Source of the DNA: Gerris lacustris
Taxonomy: Eukaryota > Arthropoda > Insecta > Hemiptera > Gerridae
DNA: 64,000 nt
Assembly: GCA_951217055.1 (NCBI GenBank)
Contig: OX578278.1
Coordinates: 37,917,115 to 37,981,114 of the forward strand
Reading direction: 5' to 3'
Positions 33,480-45,059 of the stretch are shown here, one piece after another. The translations under genes were made by a program, and so were the position numbers. Under the pieces are notes generated by a model. The model did not search any database. It saw only the letters and a program-made list of their open reading frames with translations, and had not been told where the DNA came from. How positions within the stretch are numbered: the first letter of the stretch is position 1; every line of letters starts with the position of its first letter.

Positions 33480-35230
33480 GAAGATTTTAGGTAGTGATAT
33501 AAATAAAGACAAATGAAGAGGTATCATACATTAACCAAACCAAAAGATACTTTCGAGATTTTTTCAATAAAATTGTTTTATTTAAAAATGATTAGAAATA
33601 TTTAAACAAAACGTTATTCGCTATATGGTCTTTTGTTACTAGAAAGTAGGTACTTGTGTAAATAAGTATTTATACTAAAAGGGGTGAGTTCGTTACTTTT
33701 TATGAACCCAAGTGTTGCAGTTATTCGGATAAATTGTTTACACAGAAGCTAAGTAATTTAAGTAGCCATTAAATATCACGTTCAATCTAAACACTCCTAA
33801 ATATTATATACATATCAAAATAATTTATGTAATAGCCTCTAATATTTTATTATATTTATTTATTTTCATTATTGCTAGTTTCTAGTGATTATCTTTCTTA
33901 AGATCTTTAAGTCGCCTGTTAAGAGATTTGTGTGATGTCTAGTTTATTTTAGTCGTTAAAATATCCTGTCCAAAAAATTTGTTTGTTATGTCTAGAGTCT
34001 AGACAGTTGATCCTACGTGGGATAAACCTGTTGTAATAGTTAGTCCAAAAAAGGGAGATAGCTGCTCATCCCTTGTATGTTACAGTTGAACAGGTGTCCA
34101 GGTGTCTAATTTTCTCTCCCTTGCCCATTCATAATGGTTTGCAATATAAGTTGCATTATTCAGCCAAGTCCACAGTGTATTTAAATAGAATGTCTGGTAT
34201 TGGTCGGTGTGTTTAGATGTTTCATTGGTCCAAGAAGTCGGCAGGGAGGGAAGTCTGTTGGTAACAATCAACCTGTTGCTGCGGCGTCTAGCCGCTCCTT
34301 TACAAAGCCTTTTTAAAACTTCTCCCCCTTTTTTTCACAAAGTCCAGTCTGGCTACTTAGCTACTTAGCATACCGGACTTAGAAGAGCTTTTTTATGTAT
34401 ATATATATATATACGTTAACTTTACCCGTTTTCACACTATAACTAAACACAAGTGGCTAGTTTTTTTATTGAGAAGAAAAAGAGAGGATCACGAAACAAG
34501 CGAGTTTAGGGCGAAACACCGCCAGACTCTTGGAACATGTTGCACTCACACACACAAAAAAAATACGACTAAAACCTGTTTAGGTACCTTTTTTTATTAT
34601 TTTGGATGACCTGTTAACTGGTTAGCCTCCCCCGTACCATACTTTGATTCCAAGGTCCTTTGGATAAAAACATACATACAAACTGATTTAGTAAAAAAAA
34701 GAAATACTTTAGTAATTCCAACGGTTTCCTAGTGATCCGGTAATGTTGCATAAAAAGCACCACTTTCTAAATACAAATTCTATTTTTAAACAGGTTAATA
34801 AACAACATTTAACCAAGTATAAGAAAAAAATTGTCTGGCAGGAACGACATTTAAATTTTTCTCTTAAATCATACTTTCCTAAGGTTTAGTGCAATACCTC
34901 ATTTTTTTATAGCTTACTTTGACATTACAAAAGAACAATAAAATCATGTTTAACTCCTAAAAATAAAAGACTCAATTTAAGATGGACTCAATACGAGTAA
35001 GTAGGGGATCGGCGTAGTGCTATTTCGAATCTGATAAGATTCGATGTTAAGAATAGATCCTTCGAATCGACTCTCAAAGATTTTGTTAAATAAACAAATA
35101 GGAAATAGGAACGGATTGGCATAGACACTTCGTATAGTTTCATTGCATTTGGACAGTACAGATACATACATAAAGGCGTTTGTTTTAGGTCATTATAATA
35201 AATAGTTCAGAAGTTATAGCTAAAACTAAC
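33480..35230. other. AT-rich stretch, with a GC-richer patch at 34070-34290
   Basis: 34070-34290 carries a 63-codon minus frame (34080-34271) with roughly balanced composition and no recognised domain. Nothing else stands out. A decayed exon or retroelement piece is possible at that patch. Confidence 0.3.
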
Positions 35231-35234
35231 ATTT

Positions 35235-35300
35235 AAATGGCCGCCATCTTAATACGGCTGGGCCGATTTTGAAGTAATTGGTTTCATATTTCTTTTATTT
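35235..35300 (+). repeat. Dispersed repeat segment, second copy
   Basis: AAATGGCCGCCATCTTAATACGGCTGGGCCGATTTTG matches the minus strand of 7985-8025. Confidence 0.6.
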
Positions 35301-35429
35301 TAGTATATATATGATATATACATGAACCTGTGCAAGTGTGTCAACAATTTTAAATTAATTCTTTAGAAGAATTAAAAAATTCGAAAATGGCACATTAAAC
35401 GTAGGTGGTTTATTTAGTCCGACGCTGAA

Positions 35430-35580
35430 GGACATTATCATTTATAGCCGAAACACGCGCTATTTCTGAAGCAAGCGGCCCATTTGCAAAGTCCCTTTCA
35501 GATTCATTCAGTATACACCCACACGCAGCGCTTCGGTCGCATCGCACTTTACCCTTCTAAAACCGCACCAGAAAGAGAGA
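35430..35580. other. GC-richer, CpG-containing block
   Basis: CGAAACACGCGC, AGCAAGCGGCCC, CACGCAGCGCTTCGGTCGCATCGCAC. About 150 bp stand out from flanks that are more than 70% A/T. No long open frame. It could be a repeat remnant or a regulatory block. Confidence 0.3.
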
Positions 35581-35584
35581 GAAA

Positions 35585-36760
35585 AAAAAACAACATTAAA
35601 ACAAATGAGAGATGAGAAGAAAAGGAATACAAAATCGCTTTACGAACCGTTCTAATGGTTTATCTCCTTAACTAAAACAAAAAATATATAGTCAATGAAT
35701 GAATCAGGCGAAACAATATTAATATTAAGACATTAAAAAAAAGTTCAATGAAAAAATGGTGGAAACACGAACTAATCATAATATTGGAAAAAAAAATCAT
35801 TGGTTTTTTTTTTCAAAGGAAATCGTTAGTACTTAATAGTAATGATTAACCGAAATATTTTCTCGTGGTAAAAGACCACCCTCAAAAACATGCTTTGACA
35901 TTTTAACTAAAGACAACGTTATTTTCTTATTATTTTAAATATATATTCCATCATTCTCTTTGAAGCGTTAAATTAGTTAACCCAGAAACGTCATGTCTGA
36001 CAACAGCGACGGAGAATAATATTTAAATAATATTTATAATATACCTTTTTTTATTGTTTCAATGCCCACGAAGTGTTAAAAAAAATCCCCATATGGTCCA
36101 TCTTAAAAAATGACATATGTCCTAATCGAGACTTAATGTTTACAAGTTCGAAAAAAGACAATAAATCGTTTTTTTATAGTTGTATTTTTTGCGACATTAC
36201 ATTTTGCAGGAATTGCAACGAGCCGGATCTTGGTTATTCTTGTTAACGATTCACTTTTTTAATATCTTAAAAGTGCATCTCCAAAGAATATGAGTTTTAG
36301 AGCTGTGTTATCTTGAATTACAAATTTTTGCGAGGATCGAAAGTAAAATTTTGTTGCACCGATATCTTGTATCTATCTAATAATTGTTAAGATGATAAAT
36401 GTATAGGGTTTTTTTAAAAAAAAAATTCACTCACCATAAATTTTATAAAAATGTTCCATCTTGTTTTAAAGAAAAAGAAAGTTCACTTTAAAGTTTATAG
36501 TAACAATTGACAAAAATATGAGGTCAGAACAATGTCGAAAAGATGTGTTTTGTGTCAATGTTTTTACTGTGGTTTTCAGTTCACTTACCTTCATCCCGAT
36601 TATAAAATTTAACTGAGAGGGAGAAAGTAGTATTGTGAAAATTTAATACAAAAACCATTATTAAGGTCCTTTACCATCATAAATCGTCCAAAATAGTGGG
36701 TTTTATAAGAAAATTTGAATAATGTTAACATTTTATAGAGAACGGGTTCATCGAGAAAAA
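35585..36760. other. AT-rich non-coding stretch
   Basis: No gene or named repeat is recognised. Confidence 0.4.
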
Positions 36761-36762
36761 AA

Positions 36763-36778
36763 TGGTTTCATGAAACCA
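36763..36778. repeat. Perfect 16-bp palindrome
   Basis: TGGTTTCATGAAACCA is exactly self-complementary and lies at the left edge of the 120-bp duplication. GGTTTCAT/ATGAAAC words recur inside it. Confidence 0.85.
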
Positions 36779-37018
36779 AAAACGAAGGGTCTGCACACTT
36801 GGTTTCATAAAACACTTTCAAAGGTTACTAGAAACTAGATTTTGTGAAATCCATAAAAATGGTTTAATAAAATCAACTTTCATGCAAGTATGTGACCAAA
36901 AACGCAGTGGCCTGTACACTTGGTTTCATGACACTTTAGTTTCAAAGGTTGCAAGAAACTAGATTTTGTGAAATCCATAAAAACGGTTGCATGAAACTTT
37001 AGTTTCGTGCTACCTGTA
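36775..37018 (+). repeat. Tandem duplication, unit 120 bp, two copies
   Basis: ACCAAAAACG begins units at 36775 and 36895. Both run through ACTTGGTTTCAT, TTTCAAAGGTT and AAGAAACTAGATTTTGTGAAATCCATAAAAA-type text. The copies are about 80-85% alike and are rich in ATGAAAC/GTTTCAT inverted words. Confidence 0.85.
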
Positions 37019-37019
37019 C

Positions 37020-37590
37020 CGGTGGCTGAATAGTGTGCTCTGCATTCCTTGATTTATTTTTGTTTTATCATGAAACTGACTGGATTGAGCCTCCTCAATG
37101 AAAATTTGCCTCAGTCAACCGGTTTCTTTAGTGTGACGTTATTAAAACAGAAGTTGGTTACAAAATCGTTATATTTTGATGGTGATAACAAACGCTTATG
37201 ATTAAGAAACAACCTTGAGTGTATCTCGCTCTAGAGGGAGTTAAAAACCCAGAGAATGAAGACATGTTTTATATTTATGTACACACCAAGTATACGTGAA
37301 TAGTAAAATTGGTATAAAGCATTCCAGCAAAATTTGATGTAAAATCTTATTTTACAGTAATAATATTATGTCGATTAAAAATTACTTTGATTGAGAAGAA
37401 ACTATCAGAACCGGTCTAGAGGTTATCAAGATAAAGAAAGTATTAATAAATGATCATTTTTATTAAGTAAAAGTCCATTTTTAAATTCGGAATTGGCTAA
37501 ATATGTGTAATTTTAGTTGATATAGACATTTTTTGTAGGTGATTATGTAAGTAGTTAAATTAGGGTGTATATTGATTGGTGCTTTTGACT
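37020..37590. other. AT-rich non-coding stretch
   Basis: No gene or named repeat is recognised. Confidence 0.4.
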
Positions 37591-37592
37591 AT

Positions 37593-37832
37593 ATGACGGT
37601 TAGGCTGATAGCAGCGTGCTGGTGCCTTGTGGTGTCTCACGGTTCGATAAGTCACCAGCGGACCGTGATACCACAGCTACTCCAGCAACAGGTGACATAC
37701 GCGCCAATGCGGCATTGTTACACCTGCCACTTCATCTGTGGCTACTCCACCGAAACGCCTTTCTATAAGGAGCTGATAATGCTCCAACGAATTTTTTCCA
37801 GTTCCTCTACTTCTTCCTGCTTCCTTATCTGA
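37593..37832 (+). CDS. Weak candidate: small secreted Cys-containing protein or first exon
   Basis: This 79-codon frame has a composition much richer in GC than its surroundings. The start at 37593 (MTVRLIAACWCLVVSHG) gives a short basic N-terminus and a hydrophobic run like a signal peptide. An in-frame ATG at 37572 would add MIGAFDY. Further on, RHCYTCHFICG contains a C-x-x-C-x-x-x-C pattern loosely like the start of Ly-6/quiver-type domains, but the rest of such a domain is absent. CAACAG followed by GTGACA at about 37687-37697 could be a splice donor and TTTTTTCCAG before 37802 an acceptor, so any real gene might be spliced here. No promoter or poly(A) signal is clear. A repeat remnant is equally possible. 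Confidence 0.2.
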   Translation: MTVRLIAACWCLVVSHGSISHQRTVIPQLLQQQVTYAPMRHCYTCHFICGYSTETPFYKELIMLQRIFSSSSTSSCFLI

Positions 37833-37834
37833 AC

Positions 37835-38150
37835 GAGGTTAAGGATATTTTAGGAGTCGATGAACAGAACTGCTCTAGTAATACGGGCCTTGTTTTAATC
37901 GCTTCGTTTACTCTTTCTTTAACGTTCATTTTTTATACATTAAACATAGTTTAGTTCTTCATGCTTCCTAAAATTATTAAAAATTGAAAATAAAAGCTCA
38001 TATTTTATTTTTGACACTACCTAATGCCCAGAAAGTAACAATCAGGACATTTAAAGTGATAATATAATAGGGAAATGGGTTTTATATCCCTATAGCTAGG
38101 GTATTTATAGTATATTTCGTGATTAAGTTATCATTATTAATTCAATTTAA
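37835..38150. other. AT-rich non-coding stretch
   Basis: Nothing recognised. Confidence 0.4.
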
Positions 38151-38154
38151 CAAT

Positions 38155-38303
38155 AGATGGATTCATTATGTATATTTAACAATGAACGAGGTGATTATGT
38201 AGATTTAACCAATGAAGAAGTGATTATGTATATTTAACCATGAAATGTTATTATGGATATATAACCATAACCATGGATGAAGTGATTATATATATATATA
38301 TGA
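38155..38303 (+). repeat. Short degenerate minisatellite, about 30-bp unit
   Basis: GATTATGTATATTTAAC(C)ATGAA-type words repeat about five times at 28-36 bp steps, ending in a short TA run. Confidence 0.75.
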
Positions 38304-38556
38304 AAGGTTTTGCTAAAAGTTTAGTCAATAGACATTTTTGATATGACAACAAAGTTAATATTGACCAATTCATATCAATAATTATATTCCTACTAAACTA
38401 AATATATATGCTAATAAACAAAACATTCTGGTCGTAGGAGCCGCACGAATTCTGTTAATGGAGATATTTTACATTACCTTCATCCACTAGTTAATATATT
38501 TAAAGGAAACAATATTAAATGCTTACCAGTAACACTCAGTATAAAATACTGACTAC

Positions 38557-38578
38557 AAAAAAAAAAAAAAAAAAAAAA
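38557..38578 (+). repeat. Poly(A) tract, 22 nt
   Basis: An uninterrupted A run with no recognised retroposon body. Confidence 0.9.
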
Positions 38579-39039
38579 CGTTATACAGCAAGGAAATTTC
38601 AATACATAAAACTCAAGCTGATTACAAATCAGTCAGAAGTTCATAAAGCTATTACACTTTTGATTTATATTTTGTGACAGAACAAAACCAATTCTTTTGT
38701 TTTGTAAAAAAATAAAATGTATATTTATACGTTAAGGCGTCGGCAGATTATAGGCGCCAACATAGACTTGAAAATATAATAAAGATACAAAATGTTAAAA
38801 ATAAATTGAATATTCATATTATTATATATTCTATAGTTATTCTTTAAAAAGTTGTATGGAAATTAAATGGAAATGTAAGAAAAAAAAATTAATTTTCTTC
38901 CATTTTTTTTTTATATATATATATATATTATTATTATGTAAAAATAATAATAATGTCAGAGGTTAATTGGTTTTGTTTTTTGTTTAAGAATAGTAATATA
39001 ATAATTTTGTTTTAAGTTTTCCTTCGAGCCAATTTTATA

Positions 39040-39081
39040 TGTATATATATAAATATATATATATATTATATAAATAAATAA

Positions 39082-39164
<83 letters not shown>

Positions 39165-39168
39165 ATAT
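39040..39168. repeat. Compound (TA)n / (TAAA)n microsatellite
   Basis: Short TA runs, a (TAAA)4 stretch at about 39070-39086 and then about 75 bp of pure TA. Confidence 0.95.
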
Positions 39169-39251
39169 ACCAAAAATCGCACTATTTCAAGAAAAATGGA
39201 CCACACTTTACATGATTAAATTCCCTTTAAAATTACTTATACACTTGATTC

Positions 39252-39325
39252 TGTACTTATGAGTGACAAGCTGTAAATTGAAGTTGAAAGCTGTAACCAT
39301 GAGTGACAAGCTTTGAATTGAAAAA
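39252..39325 (+). repeat. Short duplication around ATGAGTGACAAGCT
   Basis: TATGAGTGACAAGCTGTAAATTGAA and CATGAGTGACAAGCTTTGAATTGAA lie about 40 bp apart, with a third partial AAGCTGTAA between them. Confidence 0.7.
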
Positions 39326-39329
39326 ATAG

Positions 39330-40705
39330 TGTTGTTTAAAAAATATGATCACAATTTTGGTCCTTCATAACTACCTTATTTTATATTCAAGCTTTAAACT
39401 ACCCTTTATTCTTAGCTTTAATTTTATATAACATTACTTAGCATAAGGCATATTGCTAAAAAGAAAAATTGCAACCCACAAATAGAGTTTTCAAAGAACA
39501 TTCGCGATGTTTTTAATGGCATTTTTACTAATTTGTAATCGAATTATATATTTATTTTAGGCAGTACGGCCTTAATGCTTAAGTTTAGTATGGTCAACAT
39601 TGGCCCTCCATTCTTATATTCAACGTATTTGCTCTCTTCTTCTTATATTACCATTTGCTTTATATTGATGTAGCACATGCCAAACTAAGTACATTTAAAC
39701 ACGAATCGAACCATATGAGGCATTTTCCCGGTTGTTTATTAATGTAAACTAATAATATAGTTTACAATAATTGATAAACAAAACCGATTTAGCTGAAAAT
39801 CAACAAATAAGTAAATAACCACCTGTTTTTTAACACTTACAATGTGACTGAAAATGAATTATTAAAATAACATTGGATTTGAATTTAGTCCTACTATTTA
39901 TATGAGAATTTTGTTTCGAGTTTGTCGTCGATTTTTTTTCTTTCTGTATTTTTGCTCTTTAATTTTTAAGGTTCAATTTGTTACTAAGGGTAACGGACTT
40001 TTATATATGAGGTAGTGTTTAAATCCCTACAGTGATTTAAATTTTTATTTACGATATACATTTTTTCTGATTTTAATAAAATAATTAGTTTATTCGTTGC
40101 AGGTTTATTTTTTTATTTGAGGAATGTTGCGGTTTTTCACGTCTACGAAGCTATAAACATATCATATAAATATGCAAATTATTTTAAATTCAATTTAAAA
40201 TTTATATTGAAATATAAAAAAATAATATATTAAATTCTCGTTAGTTCAATCTAACATTTTAACGAAGTGTTGAACAAGTTGAATTCGTTTTTAAATGAGT
40301 AATTTAATTATAAATTGGAATAAATAGAGTATATATGCAAATTAATGTTAATTTTAAATTTGTTTATTCAATAAATTTATGTATACAACCTTTTTTTCTA
40401 GCAAAACCATTCTTGATTTACATATAAACAACTACTTAAAAATATTTTAAGTTAATTATTTGACTGTTTTTAACACATAAATTTTTTTATTTATTTTGAT
40501 AAAAAAAATCACAAAATTATTAACTATTAGGAAAGATTATTTCCGAGGAAACTACATAATATGATTAAATTAGTTTTCAAGGAGACTACATTTTTGAATG
40601 TTTTAATCAATATCCACTAAACGTTTTTGAGAAATAATATTTTGACTTTTGGAGAGTAGCCCCCGAAATATAGAGCTAAATTTAATTTTTACCTCGGAGT
40701 ATGAT
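39330..40705. other. AT-rich non-coding stretch
   Basis: No gene or named repeat is recognised. Confidence 0.4.
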
Positions 40706-40709
40706 TTTC

Positions 40710-40810
40710 TGAAATGTATGCCAAATTGGCCAAATCAACATTGGCATAGTAGTTTAGGCTTCACGCGCCCGCCTTAATGACAGACGACAAACAGACATTT
40801 TAAAAACCAC
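40710..40810 (-). repeat. Dispersed repeat segment, second copy of the 30.6-kb family
   Basis: The minus strand reads TTTTAAAATGTCTGTTTGTCGTCTGTC, GCGCGTGAAGCCTAAACTAC, CCAATTTGGCATACA, collinear with 30655-30780. Confidence 0.6.
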
Positions 40811-40814
40811 TTTT

Positions 40815-42655
40815 TGGATATCTAAATCCCTCAAAATACTTTCTATTTATATTCTACGTGTATGAGATAGTAAACATTTAAAATAAAAGTTTTTAGGATT
40901 TATTTGACAGAATTGAATTAAGACAATTTCAATTCACACAAAAATTTAGTAAAATAGTAGTAAAGATGTCTATAAATAATAGAGTGGACATTTTTTTTTA
41001 TCTAGGTCTTCTCTATTTTTTCTGGATCTAAATGAATTATGGGTATCTAAATAAAAACTAGTTATAAACGCATAAAAAGGAAGAGATATACGCAACAGGA
41101 ACATAGAAGAAATAGAACATAAATAAATAAAAAAAGATGCAAACTATCTGCGCTATTGTTATGGAAAAAGGAATTGGTGACAAATAGCGCAAGATGAATG
41201 CAAACCTTTTCTTAACTAGTTTTTTCCTTTTCTAAAACTATAAATTATAGTGCAGATTTCTAAATGTGTTACAAATTGCAAAATGAACGATAAAAAAATA
41301 AAAATAAAATAAAAGAAGAATTATCATGATTTATATAATTTATGGTCGCGTTATGTTATTGTATCTATATTTATGGTTGCACTTATTAGGGTATATACAA
41401 TGTCCAATGTACAGAAAGTGTGTTTATTCATTTGGTCGTAAAGAGAGACAAAAAAAAAAAAAATCAAGAATAGAATTGAGGTTGCAACCTTTTTTTTTTT
41501 CAAAATATAAGCGAAGTATTTTTTGACATGCACATCCTTGATCGTTAAAGAATAGAATATATCGATTAGAATTAATAGTAAATCTATTTTAAACCGGAAA
41601 ATTATATCTAAAGTTTACCTATTATCGTTAGATCACACATTTACCAATATTTTACTATTAAGTATCTTGCTATATTTATTTAATTTTATTTTGTATAATA
41701 TACTTTAATTATAAATGCAAGTTTATTAAGCATTACCTTGTTTATTACAAAAGAATTCCGAGGTAATATTAATATTCAGATTAAGAATTTAAAAGAATCT
41801 AAGTTGTCTCAAATTAATTTTTCTTTTAAGCTCAATGTTTTAAATTTAAAATTTTAATTTTTGTAATAATAAATAAGAATGATTGAACTTTCATTGGAAC
41901 TAATTGGATTGTCTACAATATTAATATTATAAGAAATTAAATTTATAATTAAGAAAATAATAACAAAAATTCTAAAAATAAAAAGTTATTTTAACAATAA
42001 ATGAAATCAAGATGGATTAAAAGGGATTACAATTTTTTTTAAGATATAAAGTGCATTTTGTAATTTACAAGTATTTACAATTAGCAACAGTGTCAATTTG
42101 TAGTTACAAGTATGAATACACTTAGCAGTTTGAGATGAGACAGTTCCAACAAGCATTAAGCCTACGCAAGAGTAGCGACTTAAATTGCGGCTAAGAACTA
42201 ATTTTATGGGGGCTTAATCCTCATTCTTGTCTTTCCAATATACCTTGTATAAATATATCAGGTTACCATTCAATATGGTTAAAATACATACAAGATTTGT
42301 AGATCTATATTTATATTTTAATTTGGAAGACCATTTAAAAGTGTTGTACATTGAAACGAAAATATAAAGTATTATGAAAATCATAAAATTATTATGTAGA
42401 ACAAAGTGTCAAAAATTGTCTGTTCGATACTGTACTTTAATCGTTTATAACCTTACTTTTTCGTACAATTATATGTTCCTGTTAGTATTTTGTGCACTAT
42501 ACAAATCAAAACATTTTGCAGTTGGTATTTTCAAGAAAGTATTTTCCAATTATTTTCAAAGAATTTCTGGACTGGAATAATATCGATATCTACAAATAAA
42601 TCGATATTGAAACCTCAGATGGCATAAAGGAGGGCAGAGTTTTGAGGTTTTTTTC
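40815..42655. other. AT-rich non-coding stretch
   Basis: No gene is seen. Overlapping 60- to 68-codon frames at 41326-41533 and 42374-42580 have no domains and are read as chance in AT-rich DNA. Confidence 0.4.
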
Positions 42656-42659
42656 GTAC

Positions 42660-42812
42660 TAGTGTTTTCATGGCATTTAATACAATTTGATCCCAGAAAA
42701 AGCTGTATTATCATTGAACTTGAAATGTGTTGGAAACAGTGTTTTCATGACATCAAATACATTTGGATCTCAGAAAAAGCTGTATTGTCTCAAAACTTGT
42801 TGAAAAAAAAAA
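42660..42812 (+). repeat. Tandem duplication, unit 78 bp, two copies
   Basis: AGTGTTTTCATGGCATTTAA at 42660 and AGTGTTTTCATGACATCAAA at 42738 begin two units, both continuing through GATC(C/T)CAGAAAAAGCTGTATT. A plus-strand frame over it repeats the words WHLIQFDPRKSCII / FHDIKYIWISEKAVL but is not a plausible gene. Confidence 0.85.
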
Positions 42813-42980
42813 ATTATTTCATGCAGTTTTCAATCGAATTTGCACAACCTTTTTCAATCCTTCATGAGTATGAGTTATAACTTTTAAATAAATATCTCAT
42901 TTTCAAAAAGTAAGTAGAGTAGTTTGTTCCTTGTATTGTTTAATTTAATTGTTGTTTAGTCTTAAGGAAAAATAAAACGC

Positions 42981-43030
42981 TCCCTTTAGCGATATTTCGA
43001 CCCCTCCTTGGGTCATACTCAAGCTAGAAA
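42981..43030 (-). ncRNA. Possible degenerate hammerhead ribozyme relic (Penelope-like element end)
   Basis: The minus strand reads TTGAGTATGACCC-aagga-GGGGTCGAAATATCGC. It has a stem-loop closed by GACCC/GGGTC, preceded by an ATGA and followed by CGAAA, as in the hammerhead core (CTGATGA, stem II, GAAA). Penelope-like elements are known to carry hammerheads in their terminal repeats, and a Penelope-like endonuclease fragment lies 640 bp upstream on this strand. The leading CTGA is degenerate (TTGAGT), so activity is doubtful. Confidence 0.35.
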
Positions 43031-43460
43031 CATAATTTATTAAATATACTTAATTACAACAACAATTTTTTACTGACATTAACAATTTATAACAACTTAT
43101 TTAAAATTGAATTTCTTACTAACCTGACTGGAAACCTACTAGAAGATTAAACTTCATTGAAATTTTGTAATTCAAATCGAACAACTTTTTGGAATCTTAA
43201 TAAATCGTCTGATTCTCGACATAATCTCCTAAAATATCCAAAAATATAACTAATAATTTGGTGTTAATCACATGTTATGTAGTTATTGTAAGTTTTTTTA
43301 TTTTTATCATAAAATAATTCATAATTATTAGATATTTTGTACTTACTGCATTTAGATAATCTTTATTACACTTAAAGATAGTATGTACAATTTCTTTACC
43401 GTTTACTTAAAACTGATTAAATTTATTATTTAAATAACACTTTCTCCACCTATTTGGGAT

Positions 43461-43461
43461 G

Positions 43462-43495
<34 letters not shown>
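43461..43495 (+). repeat. (TAA)n microsatellite
   Basis: About eleven ATA/TAA triplets in a row within the Penelope-like region. Confidence 0.95.
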
Positions 43496-43659
43496 ATAAA
43501 CTATTAATTATACACGCATTATTATACTATATTTGAGATTACATTAGTAACCTTAATAAACTTGAGAATCCCCTCTTTTTAGTTGAGCTGATGAAGTAAG
43601 TATTCCGGCGTAATGCTCATTCAAATCACGGCAGTTTTTCTTAAAATTAATATTATTGT

Positions 43660-43870
43660 TGTTCTTTGAGATCTGTAAAAGCTTCATTAATCTTTTTTTT
43701 ATCATTAATTTCTGTTATCAGAATTTTAGTTTCTGAGAAATTAAATGTATGGTTAATTTTTTTGGAATGGATTGATAAAGCAGTTTTTTCATCTCTAGCT
43801 TTCACATTGCTTTCATGTTGTTCTTGTCAGTTTCCCCATGTTTTCCTGGTTTCTCCAATCATTTTTTAAT
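43660..43870 (-). pseudogene. Penelope-like element GIY-YIG endonuclease fragment
   Basis: On the minus strand a frame from about 43870 down reads MIGETRKTWGN, a stop, then QEQHESNVKARDEKTALSIH, HTFNFSETKILITEI and KKKINEAF. This is the YIGET-type core followed by (L/Q)-E-H, (K/E)-K-(S/T)-A-L-x-x-H, GHTFNF and E-(A/S)-F spacing of GIY-YIG nucleases fused to Penelope-type reverse transcriptases. The first motif half (GIY) lies just beyond 43870 and is not recognisable. One in-frame stop is present and no reverse transcriptase is found upstream. The opposite-strand 67-codon frame is its shadow. Confidence 0.75.
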
Positions 43871-43874
43871 GGTT

Positions 43875-44375
43875 ATATATATATATTAAGGCTGTCAATA
43901 TCTATATACGTGTTATATTAAAATTATGTTTTTATGACCAAGTCAATTTTCATCCTACTTTCAAGAATGAGAATCAGCATTAAAGAATTGTATTTTGGTC
44001 GAATATCATTGAGAATGAGAGATGTTGTTAAGTCCGTAGGCGGTCTATAACTGGAGCCGACAGGGCAGAGTTAACTGTTGGGTTTCTTGAAACCAGAGTG
44101 TTAAAGTTTAACATTTTATTGTGCTTTGTGACAATCAAGACTGCTCGAGGAGAAAGTGCCGTTTCCTCTTACAAGTCCGACTCATTTAGGCAACAATGTC
44201 TTGGAACACATCCCAGCCTGAATTATCACTCCCCTTAATATTACATTTTCCTTTCTAAGAAAAAAATACAAAAAATAATAAAGTCGGAGAAGTTCCTTTT
44301 GAGAAAGTCCTACATACAATGTTTATTTGGATTTATAATAAAGAGAACGATCGAAAAGATAGTGTCCTTAAGAAA
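43875..44375. other. AT-rich non-coding stretch
   Basis: 44020-44220 is a little richer in GC (GGAGCCGACAGGGCAG, AGGAGAAAGTGCC) but shows no domain. Confidence 0.35.
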
Positions 44376-44379
44376 TGGA

Positions 44380-44835
44380 CAAAGGAGTCATTGAATTTGA
44401 TTCAACAATCCTGATCATTTTAAACGAAAAAGGATTCATTAAATCTGATGCAACAACTGCAATAATTTTAAACGACTAAGGATTAATTTAATGTACTAAA
44501 TTAACAACGACAGTTTTAAACGACGAAGAATTCATTGAATTCCATGCAACTGTTACAATAATTTTAAACGACCGAAGACTAATTTAATGTAATAAAACAA
44601 CAACAATTTTATACAACGAAGAATTCATTGAATTTAGTTAAACTAATTGAAACGTTTTAACAACGTTGAATCTCATATAAAAATTTTAAACGATGAATGA
44701 TTCATTAAACCTGATGCAACAACTACAACAATTTTAAAGGACAAAAAGTTCCTTGAATTTGATGTAACAATTAAAACAATTTTAAATCACGATTGATATA
44801 TTGAATTCGATTAAACAAAATTAACAATTGTCAAA
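44380..44835 (+). repeat. 48-bp degenerate minisatellite, about 9 copies
   Basis: The word ATTTTAAACGAC or a close variant starts at 44417, 44465, 44513, 44561, 44606, 44654, 44683, 44731 and 44779, mostly 48 bp apart. Each is followed by a GAA(G)GATTCATTGAATTTGATGCAACAA-type segment. One unit is shortened to 29 bp and one to 45 bp. Confidence 0.9.
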
Positions 44836-45059
44836 GATAAAAGATGCATGTTGAATCATCACGTGAACCAACTAAAAGAATTTATAATGACAACGGATTT
44901 ATTGAATTCGATTCAAGTTAATGCTCAGGTTCTGAACTGAGTTGGTTTGTTAACTGTGAATACTTCGATAGGAAATAAATGAACGCCACTCTACAACAAA
45001 TACATTTTTAAAAAAATTGATATTAATTTGTTATAGATTTTATAAAAGCAATAATTTAA

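Noticed and set aside
43666..43869. 67-codon plus-strand hydrophobic frame
   Set aside because: Antisense shadow of the Penelope-like endonuclease fragment.
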